Source: Deltaproteobacteria bacterium (GTDB lineage: Bacteria > Desulfobacterota > Syntrophia > Syntrophales > Smithellaceae). Taken from it: a stretch of DNA of 30,433 nt. Shown here piece by piece: positions 1-7,827 of this stretch; within the stretch, counting starts at the first letter, position 1; every line of letters begins with the position of its first letter. The stretch covers positions 1 through 30,433 of the forward strand of contig SBEK01000021.1 in the NCBI GenBank assembly GCA_009668925.1, in the 5' to 3' direction. A program made the position numbers and the translations under genes. Below the pieces are notes generated by a model. That model was given only the letters and a program-made list of their open reading frames with translations. It had not been told where the DNA came from and did not search any database.

Positions 1-49
1 TCCCGGAGATCCATTAATTTATTTTCCATTGACCAATCCTTTTTCCTGC

Positions 50-78
50 GGGCCGGCATGTCCGGCCCTTGTCTTTTT
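50..78 (+). terminator. Rho-independent terminator-like hairpin
   Basis: A perfect 7-bp GC stem (GGGCCGG at 50-56, CCGGCCC at 62-68) with a 5-nt loop is followed on the plus strand by a T-rich run at 69-78. The T run is on the plus side only, so it fits termination of a rightward gene lying left of the window. For the leftward thiolase transcript the same stem lacks a U tract and would be a weak terminator at best. Confidence 0.5.
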
Positions 79-95
79 AGTTCGCTATTGTTTTC

Positions 96-1307
96 CTAAT
101 CCACCCGGATGACGGCCGCATCGCCCTGCGCCAGGCCGCCGCAGATGCCGCAGGCGCCGATACCGCCGCCGCGTCTTTTCAGCTCATACATCATGGTCAG
201 CAATATGCGCGCGCCGCTGGCGCCCACGGGATGTCCCATGGCAATGGCGCCGCCGTTGGGATTTGTCTTGTCCATGATTTTTGTCCAGGCGTTACTATTT
301 CCATCGGCCATGATTTTGGTCGACACCAGAGGCATGGCGGCAAAGGCCTCGTTGATTTCGAAAACATCGACACCGTCCATTGCGAGACCCGCCCGTGACA
401 AGGCCAGTTGGATGGCAAACCCGGGCACTTCCGCCATTCGCCGGGGTTCCTTGGCCATGCTGGCCATGGATAAGATTGTGGCCAGGGGTTTAATGCCCAG
501 GGATTCCGCTCTGGATCTTTTCATGATGATCACGGCTGAAGCTCCGGCATCCAGACCCGGAGCGTTTCCGGCCGTGACGCTCGGACTTCCGTAGACGGTT
601 TTCAGTTTCGCGAGTCCTTCCAGCGTCGTATCCGCCCGGGGGAAATCGTCCTCGGCAAACATTTTTGCCGGACCTTTTTTCTGCGGGACTTCGACGGGCA
701 CAATCTCGTCGGCGAACTTACCGGCTTTTTTCGCGGCCTGGTATTTCTGTTGAGACGCCAGCGCCCACTGGTCCTGCATTTCCCGGGTAATGCAGTGCTC
801 CAGGGCCACTTCGCCGGCGTCTGCGGCCAGGATGCCGAAGCCGTTGTATTGAATCGGATTGAGATGGTCGACCAGGGTGACCGGCGCCAGTCCCCGCCCC
901 CAGCGGTGGCCGTTTAAGACCACCGGCGTGTTGCTCATATTTTCCGCGCCCGCCGCCATGCAGACTTCTGCCTCTCCCAGGCGGATCGATTTGCGCCCCA
1001 GCCCAACGCAGACCAGTGAGGAACAGCAAGCTCTGTCCACCGTCAGGGACAGGAGATCCTCCGGCAGGCCGGCCTTCAGAAGCGCTTGACGGCCGATTAC
1101 ATTATAATTCAGCGCCGCTTCGGACTGGATGCACATCCCGTAATACAACTCGTCCAGATCGCCGCCCTTTAAGCCGGAACGCTCCAGACACGCCTTGATG
1201 GCAATAATTCCCAGGTCCATGCTGTGCATATCGCGCAGCACCGAACCAAACCTGGAAAACGGCGTTCTCACGCCGCTCACAATGACGACATCGTCTTTTT
1301 TATCCAT
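96..1307 (-). CDS. Thiolase (acetyl-CoA C-acyltransferase family)
   Basis: A 403-aa thiolase. The family cleaves 3-ketoacyl-CoA with CoA, or condenses two acyl-CoAs, in the cytoplasm. Counting from the chosen start, the acylated cysteine is C94 in DRACCSS, the NEAF motif begins at N319, the catalytic histidine is H359 in GHPVGASGAR, and the second catalytic cysteine is C389 in ICGGLAQGD. All catalytic elements are present. The frame opens nine codons earlier at 1334, but that ATG has no ribosome site. The ATG at 1307 has AAGGAG 12 nt upstream and gives the usual short thiolase N-terminus. It is the second gene after the SDR, about 100 bp downstream, and should share its sigma-54 promoter. Together they suggest the last two steps of a beta-oxidation round (3-hydroxyacyl-CoA dehydrogenation, then thiolysis) or acetoacetyl-CoA chemistry. 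The exact substrate cannot be read from the sequence. Confidence 0.93.
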   Translation of the reverse strand: MDKKDDVVIVSGVRTPFSRFGSVLRDMHSMDLGIIAIKACLERSGLKGGDLDELYYGMCIQSEAALNYNVIGRQALLKAGLPEDLLSLTVDRACCSSLVCVGLGRKSIRLGEAEVCMAAGAENMSNTPVVLNGHRWGRGLAPVTLVDHLNPIQYNGFGILAADAGEVALEHCITREMQDQWALASQQKYQAAKKAGKFADEIVPVEVPQKKGPAKMFAEDDFPRADTTLEGLAKLKTVYGSPSVTAGNAPGLDAGASAVIIMKRSRAESLGIKPLATILSMASMAKEPRRMAEVPGFAIQLALSRAGLAMDGVDVFEINEAFAAMPLVSTKIMADGNSNAWTKIMDKTNPNGGAIAMGHPVGASGARILLTMMYELKRRGGGIGACGICGGLAQGDAAVIRVD

Positions 1308-1407
1308 GTGTATATTCAACTCCTTGTTGATCATGATTATGTTTACCCGGCCCCTGTGGAGGCGACTGCACAGGGTTTTCCGGGGATTTTCTTTGTCCGG
1401 ACGGGAA

Positions 1408-2175
1408 TCACCAGATCGTGTATCCGCCGTCGATCACCAGAGTCGCTCCGGTCATGTAATCGGATGCCTCCGACGCCAGAAAAATAGCCGCCCCCACAAT
1501 CTCTTCGGGCTTGCCCAGCCGCTTGAAAGGAATCTTGAAGTTCAGAAATTTCTGATGGGATTTATTCATCCGTTGAAAGTCCGTCATATCCGTTTCGAAA
1601 AAACCCGGTGCAATGCAGTTGACATTGATTCCGTGCGATCCCCATTCCAGGGCCAGCGCCCGGGTCATGTGGGCGATGCCCGCCTTGGAAACACAGTAGG
1701 GGAGGGCAATGCTGGCGGCCATGGTTCCGAGAATGGATCCGACATTGATGATTTTGCCTTTCTTCTGTTTGAGCATGATTTTACCGACACCGCGGGAAAG
1801 CAAAAAGGCTGACTTCAGATTGGTGCTCATGACCTGTTCCCAATCCTCAAGAGTCGTATCAACGGCTTTTTTCATCGGCGCGATGCCTGCATTATTGATC
1901 AGAACGTCCACCCGGCCGTAGTAGTCCTTTGCCAGTTTGACCAGCCTCGCGATACTCTCCGGATTCCGGACATCAACCGGCATAGCGATCGCCTCGCCGC
2001 CTTTTTTAATGATTTCGTCCGCCGTGAGTTCGATGAGATCGAGTGACCGGCTTGCAACGACGATTTTGGCGCCGGCCTGAGCCAGGCCCAAAGCCATCGC
2101 GCGACCGAGTCCTTTGCTTCCACCCGTCACAATGATCACTTTGCCGTCCACCCGGAATTTTTCCATGCAATCCAT
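1408..2175 (-). CDS. Short-chain dehydrogenase/reductase (SDR)
   Basis: A 255-aa classical SDR, an NAD(P)-dependent oxidoreductase. The Rossmann motif TGGSKGLG is at 17-24, NNAG at 94-97, the catalytic Asn at N119, Ser at S147, and YxxxK at Y160/K164. The C-terminus ends in the usual TGATLVIDGG segment. The frame is open to 2250, but a sigma-54 promoter at 2223-2238 lies inside that extension, so translation must start downstream. The ATG at 2175 has GGAAGG about 10 nt upstream and gives normal family length; ATGs at 2193 and 2166 are alternatives. Placement before a thiolase suggests it acts on a 3-hydroxyacyl-CoA or similar hydroxy compound. That is inference, since SDR sequence alone does not fix the substrate. 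Confidence 0.9.
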   Translation of the reverse strand: MDCMEKFRVDGKVIIVTGGSKGLGRAMALGLAQAGAKIVVASRSLDLIELTADEIIKKGGEAIAMPVDVRNPESIARLVKLAKDYYGRVDVLINNAGIAPMKKAVDTTLEDWEQVMSTNLKSAFLLSRGVGKIMLKQKKGKIINVGSILGTMAASIALPYCVSKAGIAHMTRALALEWGSHGINVNCIAPGFFETDMTDFQRMNKSHQKFLNFKIPFKRLGKPEEIVGAAIFLASEASDYMTGATLVIDGGYTIW

Positions 2176-2222
2176 AAAATGAACGCCTTCCATTCCCCTC
2201 TCGTTGATAATCTCAAGAAATT

Positions 2223-2238
2223 TGCACGCCCTGTGCCA
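2223..2238 (-). promoter_or_regulatory. Sigma-54 (-24/-12) promoter of the SDR-thiolase operon
   Basis: Read on the minus strand this is TGGCACAGGGCGTGCA, against the known consensus TGGCACRNNNNTTGCW. The -24 box is perfect, the GG-to-GC spacing is exactly right, and only one T of the -12 box differs. Transcription would begin near 2212, leaving a leader of about 37 nt before the ATG at 2175. A sigma-54 activator gene sits immediately upstream on the other strand. Confidence 0.85.
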
Positions 2239-2331
2239 TTTTTGCTTCACCGGTAATTAATAATTATCATACTGTAATAATTGAATAATTAATTATTCTT
2301 GTTTACTTTTTGATTATAGGATCAAAAATAT

Positions 2332-2369
2332 ATCCCATTATGGAACAAAATGATGTTTCATAATGGGAC
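2332..2369. promoter_or_regulatory. Twin palindromic operators, likely enhancer for the sigma-54 activator
   Basis: Two copies of a 15-bp near-palindrome, GTYYCATWATGRRAC, lie at 2332-2346 (14 of 15 positions match) and 2355-2369. Their centres are 23 bp apart, close to two helical turns. They also face each other as one inverted repeat with 15-bp arms, one mismatch and a 6-bp spacer (2333-2368). Relative to the sigma-54 start site near 2212 they lie at about -127 and -150, where enhancers of such promoters normally sit. They are also only 58 bp before the activator gene, so autoregulation is plausible. Confidence 0.75.
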
Positions 2370-2426
2370 GAATGATGATAATATGCATCAATATGGTATA
2401 TCAATTTTCGGATCAGGAGCGAAAGC

Positions 2427-4448
2427 ATGAAAACCGCAAACCATTTACCGGATAAACGTAAATTGCTCACCATAACGGAGAAGGCTGGCAAGGACTCTGA
2501 AGAATATCAGCGCACCCTCAGGGAGTGGGAGAAATTTACCAGCGGCGGCGGTCAACCGGACAAAACCGTTATCCCGGACGTGATTCTGGAGTCCTGGATC
2601 CGGTGCAAAAATTACGGTGTCAACCCGAAAAAAGCCGCGATTCATAATGTCCTCACCGGAAACCGCTTAAAGGATCTGCAAAATCAGAATAAAGAACTCA
2701 TCAAAATCAGCCGGCCTTTTATGAGGCACCTGTATAAGTTCGTCGAGGGGTCGGGCATTATCGTTGTTCTGTTCAACCACGAAGGCTATCTGCTGGAAAT
2801 TATCGGCGACGAACAGGTAATCAAGCATGCTCAGACCGGTAACTTTATTGAAGGGGCGTGCTGGGGAGAAGAGTCAGCCGGAACAAACGGGGTCGGAACC
2901 TTACTGAAAGCGCAAAAGCCCATTCAGATTTTTGCCTGCCAGCATTATTGCCGCAATTTTCACCGCGAGACGGGCTCCAGCGCCCCTATTTTCAATCCGG
3001 AAGGCGACTTTATCGGCGGGCTGGTCATGACGGGCCTTTATTATCGGGTGAATCCTCATACCCTCGGGATGACGGTTGCGGCCGCTATGGCCATTGAAAA
3101 CGAACTGCGCATCAACAAGGCGCTGATTGAGGCATACGTTGCCAACACCTATCAAAAAACCGTCATATCTTCCATTCCGGAAGCGCTGATTGCAATCGAC
3201 AATGACGGTCAGATCTCCCTGCTGAATGATAACGCAAAAAACCTGTTCTTTTCACAAAACAAGTGGGTGGAGCACAAAAACATCCGGGAGGTTTTCGGCG
3301 ATAAAAACGATGATTTTTATCGGCTGATCGAAAAGAATCAACCGCTGATCGATATTGAAGTGCGCATCTTTACCGGCAGTGAGGCAAAGGACTACACGCT
3401 GACCTCCAATCCGATTCTGTCCGTGAGCGGAGAACTGATGGGCAAAGTGATCATCCTCAATGAAATCAAACGGGCGAAGATGCTGGTCACTAAAATGATC
3501 GGAGCGAAGGCCAGTCTGCGCTTCGAAGACATCTGCGGAATGAACCCGGGATTTTTGGAAACGATCCGGCAGGCGCGGATGGTCTCGCAAAGCAATTCCA
3601 ATGTCCTCCTTTTGGGAGAAAGCGGAACCGGCAAGGATATCTTCGCCCAGGCGATTCACAACGCCAGCAAGCGCAGAAACGGTCCTTACGTGGCCATCAA
3701 CTGCGGCGCCATTCCGAGAGATCTGATCTCCAGCGAACTGTTTGGCTATACGGAAGGTTCCTTTACCGGGTCGAAGCGCGGCGGAAACCAGGGCAAGTTT
3801 GAACTGGCGGACGGCGGAACAATATTTCTCGACGAAATTGCGGAAATGCCCCTGGAATTGCAGTCTGCACTTCTGAGAGTTATTGAAGATAAATCCATTG
3901 TTCGTATCGGCGGAGCCAGTGTGCGGCCCGTTGACGTGCGCATTATTGTTGCGACCAACAAAAATCTCAAGGAAGAGGTCCGGAAAGGAAACTTTCGCGA
4001 AGATTTGTATTATCGGGCGAATGTCTTTTCCATCAAGATGATCCCCTTGAGGGAAAGACTGGACGATATTCCGCTGCTCATTGATTATTTCATCCATAAA
4101 CACAGTGAAATCATGGAAAAGGAAATCGACCGCATCGATGAAAGGGTAACGGATATTTTCATGAATTATCCATGGCCCGGCAACGTCCGGGAACTGCAAA
4201 ATGTCATCGAACGGATGATGAACTATTCTCAGACCAGCGAACTGACGGCGGACCTCGTTCCCGAAGAAATGCTTCATTTCCAGAAACCGCCATTGCCGGC
4301 CGGGGAAGAGTTTGAGGCGGCAAAAGATATTGAACGCCAGATGATCGCCAGAATGCTGCATTTGAATCTGTCCAAAAGCGAGATGATCAAGAAGTTAAAA
4401 ATCTCCCGCAGCACGCTTTACCGGAAAATGGAACGCTATAATCTTTGA
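2427..4448 (+). CDS. Sigma-54-dependent transcriptional activator, AcoR-like
   Basis: A 673-aa enhancer-binding protein. Residues 50-235 form an N-terminal GAF-type sensor region of the AcoR kind, and 240-350 look like a PAS domain. The AAA+ domain spans about 367-600, with Walker A GESGTGKD at 397-404, Walker B around 463-470, REDLYYR (arginine finger region) at 524-530 and PWPGNVREL at 582-590. A Fis-type helix-turn-helix closes the protein (about 633-672). The sigma-54 contact loop reads GSFTGS (444-449) instead of the usual GAFTGA. The start is supported by AGGAG 7 nt upstream. There is no receiver domain, so a small ligand rather than phosphorylation probably controls it. It is divergent from the SDR-thiolase operon, whose sigma-54 promoter and upstream palindromes lie between them, making that operon the obvious target. 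Confidence 0.95.
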   Translation: MKTANHLPDKRKLLTITEKAGKDSEEYQRTLREWEKFTSGGGQPDKTVIPDVILESWIRCKNYGVNPKKAAIHNVLTGNRLKDLQNQNKELIKISRPFMRHLYKFVEGSGIIVVLFNHEGYLLEIIGDEQVIKHAQTGNFIEGACWGEESAGTNGVGTLLKAQKPIQIFACQHYCRNFHRETGSSAPIFNPEGDFIGGLVMTGLYYRVNPHTLGMTVAAAMAIENELRINKALIEAYVANTYQKTVISSIPEALIAIDNDGQISLLNDNAKNLFFSQNKWVEHKNIREVFGDKNDDFYRLIEKNQPLIDIEVRIFTGSEAKDYTLTSNPILSVSGELMGKVIILNEIKRAKMLVTKMIGAKASLRFEDICGMNPGFLETIRQARMVSQSNSNVLLLGESGTGKDIFAQAIHNASKRRNGPYVAINCGAIPRDLISSELFGYTEGSFTGSKRGGNQGKFELADGGTIFLDEIAEMPLELQSALLRVIEDKSIVRIGGASVRPVDVRIIVATNKNLKEEVRKGNFREDLYYRANVFSIKMIPLRERLDDIPLLIDYFIHKHSEIMEKEIDRIDERVTDIFMNYPWPGNVRELQNVIERMMNYSQTSELTADLVPEEMLHFQKPPLPAGEEFEAAKDIERQMIARMLHLNLSKSEMIKKLKISRSTLYRKMERYNL

Positions 4449-4473
4449 CGGGCAACTCGTCATTCGCTGATCT

Positions 4474-4490
4474 CGCGGCATAGTGCCGCG
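4474..4490. repeat. Short GC hairpin after the activator gene
   Basis: CGCGGCA at 4474-4480 and TGCCGCG at 4484-4490 form a 7-bp perfect stem with a 3-nt loop, extendable by flanking CTGA/TCAG. No T tract follows, so it may slow polymerase or protect an mRNA end but is not a standard terminator. Confidence 0.4.
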
Positions 4491-4532
4491 GCCGGTCAGT
4501 GATCGTCGGCGATTCGCATTTAAGGAGGAATT

Positions 4533-5324
4533 ATGAAGATACCCCTTTATCAGGTCGATGCTTTCACGACAAAATTATTTTCCGGCAATCCGGCGGCGGT
4601 TTGCCTGCTGGAGGATTGGCTGGACGATGCCGTTTTGCAGCATATCGCCCGGGAGAATAACCTGTCAGAGACGGCCTTTCTGGTCCGCAAAGGATCGGCC
4701 CTCGATCTGCGCTGGTTTACGCCGCTCACCGAAGTGGCTCTGTGCGGGCATGCGACGCTGGCCGCTGCCTACGTCCTTTTTACCTGTAAATCCTGGGAGC
4801 AGACAACCATCCGCTTTCTGACCCGCCGAAGCGGCGAACTTATCGTAGCAAGAAGAGGTGATCGTCTGGAAATGGATTTTCCGTCGCTCCCCGCCCGGGA
4901 AATCAAGGCGCCCGCCGGCCTTGCTTCCGCACTCGGTGTTGTTCCGATTCAGGTTTTGTCTTCCGAAGAGGATTTACTCGCCATCTTGCCTGATGAAAAA
5001 GCCGTGCGGGAGGTGAGCCCCGATTTTGCCGCGCTGGAAAAGATCCCCTGCCGCGGCGTCATCGTGAGCGCGCCGGGCGGGCACAGTGATTTTGTTTCGC
5101 GCTTCTTTGCGCCGCGGGTGGGCGTTAACGAAGACCCGGTGACCGGATCCGCGCACTCGGTGCTGATTCCCTACTGGGCGGAAAAGCTCGGGAAGAACGA
5201 TCTCTACGCGCTTCAGGTCTCGGACCGCGGCGGAGAGCTGTTTTGCGGATATCAGGGCGAGCGGGTGACGATTGCGGGGCACGCCGTGCTGTATCTCGAA
5301 GGGACCATAACCGTGGGAGCTTGA
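4533..5324 (+). CDS. PhzF-family isomerase/epimerase
   Basis: A 263-aa protein of the PhzF fold (two related halves as in diaminopimelate epimerase). It shows the N-terminal QVDAFT..FSGNPAAVC segment, the family's catalytic glutamate in NNLSETAF (E46), CGHAT at 71-75 and the second-half motif DPVTGSAH at 201-208. PhzF itself isomerises a phenazine precursor. Most homologues outside phenazine producers have no known substrate, and no phenazine genes are seen here. AAGGAGG stands directly before the ATG, an excellent ribosome site. The gene follows the activator by 84 bp on the same strand and could be co-transcribed, although a hairpin lies between. The family call is firm; the physiological role is unknown. 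Confidence 0.92.
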   Translation: MKIPLYQVDAFTTKLFSGNPAAVCLLEDWLDDAVLQHIARENNLSETAFLVRKGSALDLRWFTPLTEVALCGHATLAAAYVLFTCKSWEQTTIRFLTRRSGELIVARRGDRLEMDFPSLPAREIKAPAGLASALGVVPIQVLSSEEDLLAILPDEKAVREVSPDFAALEKIPCRGVIVSAPGGHSDFVSRFFAPRVGVNEDPVTGSAHSVLIPYWAEKLGKNDLYALQVSDRGGELFCGYQGERVTIAGHAVLYLEGTITVGA

Positions 5325-5435
5325 CGGATGACATTCAGATCGGCGGGCCGGCGGGGACGGTTCTATGATTGGTGCCGACGCAGCACCGCCGATTCCGGCT
5401 TATGAGACTTGAGACGTCCGTGATGGAAACCACGC

Positions 5436-6320
5436 CTATCGGCTCTTCTCCAGAATGGCAAGAAAGGCAGTCAGAAGCGCCGTGCGATATTCGCCGTCCC
5501 GGGTCAGGATGATCAGACTCCTGCCGAGGTCAAGCGGTGTTTCCACCTCCACAAGCCACTTATGAGACAATTCCCGGGCTACGGCCATCCGGGACAGACA
5601 GCTGACGCCGAGATTCGCTTCCACCGCCTTTTTGATCGCCTCGGTATGCCCGAGCTCCATCGCCGCCGTCCACGTGATTTTTTTGCGGTTCATCGCCGCT
5701 TCGAAGACTTCCCGTGTTCCCGATCCCTTCTCCCGCATAATCCAGGGCGCCTCAGCCAGCATCGCCTTCGATGCTTTGCGAGCACCGGCCCAGGCATGAT
5801 TCCGGCCCGCGATCACCACCAGTTCATCGTCTCTCCAGACAGCCGCATTGAGCGATCGGACATGAGAAGGTCCCTCGATAATTCCCATATCCAGGTTTCC
5901 ATTTTCCACGGCCTCTGCGATCTGAGCCGTGTTGCCCACCTGCAAGAGCGCCCTGGCCCGCGGATGGCGCTCCGAAAGCCGGGCGATGAGGGCGGGGAGA
6001 AGGTAATTGCCGATCGTCGTGCTGGCCCCGACTTTCAAAACACCGATCGGTTCGCCCACCGATTCGGTCAACAGCTGTTCGATGGTCGCAACTTGCCTCA
6101 GAACTTCCTGCACTGTTACCAGAATCAGACGTCCCCGGTCATTGAGCAGCAGCTTTTTGCCCCGGCGCTCAAAAAGCGGCGCGCCGGCAAATTTTTCCAG
6201 CCCGGCAACGGCCATGCTGACGGCCGATTGGGTGATGAACAACTGCTCGCTCGCCTTCGTGACATGTCCGCACACGGCCACTCTTTCAAAGATTTCCAAC
6301 TGCCGGAAGGGGATATTCAT
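5436..6320 (-). CDS. LysR-family regulator, YeiE-like
   Basis: A 294-aa LysR-type regulator. The N-terminal winged helix-turn-helix covers about residues 5-62 (QSAVSMAVAGLEKFAGAPLFERRGKKL), followed by a periplasmic-binding-protein-like effector domain. Stretches such as ASTTIGNYLLPALIARL, PWIMREKGSGTRE and ELGHTEAIKKAV strongly resemble E. coli YeiE. YeiE homologues are reported to respond to sulfite; that is family knowledge, not visible here. GAAGGGA lies just before the ATG. The gene is divergent from a YeiH-type membrane protein, the same arrangement as yeiE-yeiH in enterobacteria, so control of that gene is likely. It is convergent with the PhzF-family gene across about 110 bp in which no clear terminator was seen. 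Confidence 0.92.
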   Translation of the reverse strand: MNIPFRQLEIFERVAVCGHVTKASEQLFITQSAVSMAVAGLEKFAGAPLFERRGKKLLLNDRGRLILVTVQEVLRQVATIEQLLTESVGEPIGVLKVGASTTIGNYLLPALIARLSERHPRARALLQVGNTAQIAEAVENGNLDMGIIEGPSHVRSLNAAVWRDDELVVIAGRNHAWAGARKASKAMLAEAPWIMREKGSGTREVFEAAMNRKKITWTAAMELGHTEAIKKAVEANLGVSCLSRMAVARELSHKWLVEVETPLDLGRSLIILTRDGEYRTALLTAFLAILEKSR

Positions 6321-6340
6321 GGCTTCCCTTCATAAATTTC

Positions 6341-6382
6341 AATGATGATAATATTAAACATTATGAATTTTTATTTATCATT
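6341..6382. promoter_or_regulatory. Candidate LysR operator region
   Basis: The AT-rich part of the divergent gap holds nested dyads. ATAATAT (6348-6354) and ACATTAT (6358-6364) pair at six of seven bases around a 3-bp centre, and an outer AATGAT (6341-6346) pairs with ATCATT (6377-6382). LysR proteins usually bind such interrupted AT-rich dyads between divergent genes. No exact T-N11-A box was confirmed. Confidence 0.35.
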
Positions 6383-6463
6383 AAAAGGGCCTATGCTGCA
6401 AACGAAAAAACGGCAAGACCGGAGATTTCGGGCGGAAGATTCAGACATTCGAAGGGGGAAGAA

Positions 6464-7570
6464 ATGGTGCGCAAACTGGGGACCGAAGGAAAGAGGATGG
6501 CGATCGGGGCGGGACTCATCGCGAGAGGGCTGCTCCTGGCCACAGGCGTGGCCGCGGCGGCGCGGCTTGTGCATCACTTGCTTCCGGTGACGGCCGGCAA
6601 GATGGTCAGCGACATTCTGATTGCGATTCTGCTGGGGCTCTTTATCCGCAACGTTATCGGTCTTTCTCCGGGCTATGACGCGGGAGTGAAGTTTGCCGTC
6701 GTGCGCGTCCTTAGGTTGGGCATTGTCCTTCTCGGGCTGCGGCTCAGCCTCCAGGATATCGCCGCTACGGGCGGGGCGGCGATGCTGCTGGTCGTTGTCT
6801 GCATTACGATCGCGCTGGTCACGGCTTACGCGGTCGGCCGCCTGTTTCAGATTCCGCCCCGGCTTGCGGCGCTCATCGGCGTCGGAACATCGATCTGCGG
6901 CAATACCGCCATCGTGGCGACGGCACCCGCCATCGGCGCGAAAGAAGAGGAAGTCAGCTTCGCCGTCGCCGTCATTACCCTGTTCGGCCTCATCGCGGTT
7001 GTCACGTATCCAATCATCGGGCAGGCTTTGGGCTTCAGCAACACGGCGTTCGGGTTGTGGGCCGGCACCGCCGTCAACGACACTTCGCAGGTCGTCGCCG
7101 TCGGGGCTGCGCACAGTTCGGAGGCGCTCGGCGTTGCGACTGTCGTGAAGCTGATGCGCAACACGATTATGGCCCCCCTGATTATCGTCATGGGGCTGTT
7201 CCTCCGGCAGCGTGGATCATCCGATCCGGCAAGCCCGCGCTCCGTCGTTCCGCGCGGGGGCATTCTCATTCCCTGGTTCGTGATCGGCTTTCTGACCCTG
7301 TCGCTGGTCCGCACCTCCGGCATCAGCGCCGGAATTCTGCCCAGGGATGTCGGTCGGCCCGGAGACTTGCAGACGGCTGCCTCAGTGCTGAATGCCTTTG
7401 ACGTCCTGGCCCGATTTGCCATTCTTACCGCACTGGCGGGTGTCGGTTTGGGAACGCGTCTGCAATCGATTTTCCGGATCGGCCTCAGGCCTTTTGTCCT
7501 GGGCCTGTGCGTTTCCATGGTGCTTGCGGCGGCGAGTCTCGGACTGATCGTCGTTTTCAGCATGGGATAA
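6464..7570 (+). CDS. yeiH: YeiH-family putative sulfate/sulfite exporter
   Basis: A 368-aa polytopic inner-membrane protein, hydrophobic almost throughout, with about ten predicted membrane segments. It carries the family hallmarks LLGLRLSLQDI, GVGTSICGNTAIVATAPAI and GLWAGTAVNDTSQVVAVG, which identify the YeiH/UPF0324 (putative sulfate exporter) family. Length is slightly above the roughly 350 aa of E. coli YeiH because of a short N-terminal tail. AAGGGGGAAGAA precedes the ATG, supporting this start. It is paired head-to-head with a YeiE-like LysR gene, which probably regulates it. The transported substrate in this family is inferred in the literature rather than firmly shown. In a sulfur-handling anaerobe, removal of sulfite or another small organosulfur anion would be reasonable. 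Confidence 0.92.
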   Translation: MVRKLGTEGKRMAIGAGLIARGLLLATGVAAAARLVHHLLPVTAGKMVSDILIAILLGLFIRNVIGLSPGYDAGVKFAVVRVLRLGIVLLGLRLSLQDIAATGGAAMLLVVVCITIALVTAYAVGRLFQIPPRLAALIGVGTSICGNTAIVATAPAIGAKEEEVSFAVAVITLFGLIAVVTYPIIGQALGFSNTAFGLWAGTAVNDTSQVVAVGAAHSSEALGVATVVKLMRNTIMAPLIIVMGLFLRQRGSSDPASPRSVVPRGGILIPWFVIGFLTLSLVRTSGISAGILPRDVGRPGDLQTAASVLNAFDVLARFAILTALAGVGLGTRLQSIFRIGLRPFVLGLCVSMVLAAASLGLIVVFSMG

Positions 7571-7765
7571 GGCGCCTTTCTCTTTCATGCCGAGTCACTG
7601 AATTAAAAAAAACTCAATGGGTTGCCATACCGGTGATCTTTGGGGGTCACGTTCTTGTCCGGTAATATTCTTTTTGTCTGTTTGGGTTATTGCGACCTTC
7701 GCGCACGGTCGCCAGTTTCGTGTTTGTGAAAAATTCATCAGAATCAAGAGGCCGGACATTTTGCG

Positions 7766-7794
7766 TTGACATGCGCACCCCCTTTCCATATACT
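7766..7794 (+). promoter_or_regulatory. Consensus sigma-70 promoter of the crotonase gene
   Basis: TTGACA (7766-7771), a 17-bp spacer and TATACT (7789-7794) make a near-perfect housekeeping promoter. Transcription should begin near 7801, 27 nt before the ATG at 7828. This rules out the upstream extension of the reading frame, which would begin before the promoter. Confidence 0.85.
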
Positions 7795-7827
7795 CCCGAT
7801 CGGAAAAATTACCTGAGGAATCATCAG

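Noticed and set aside
3252..4361. A 369-codon open frame antisense to the sigma-54 activator
   Set aside because: It is a shadow of the AAA+ coding region; no domain or ribosome site supports it.
5125..5334. Minus-strand frame across the end of the PhzF-family gene
   Set aside because: It is a shadow of the conserved DPVTGSAH coding region with arginine/proline-rich composition.
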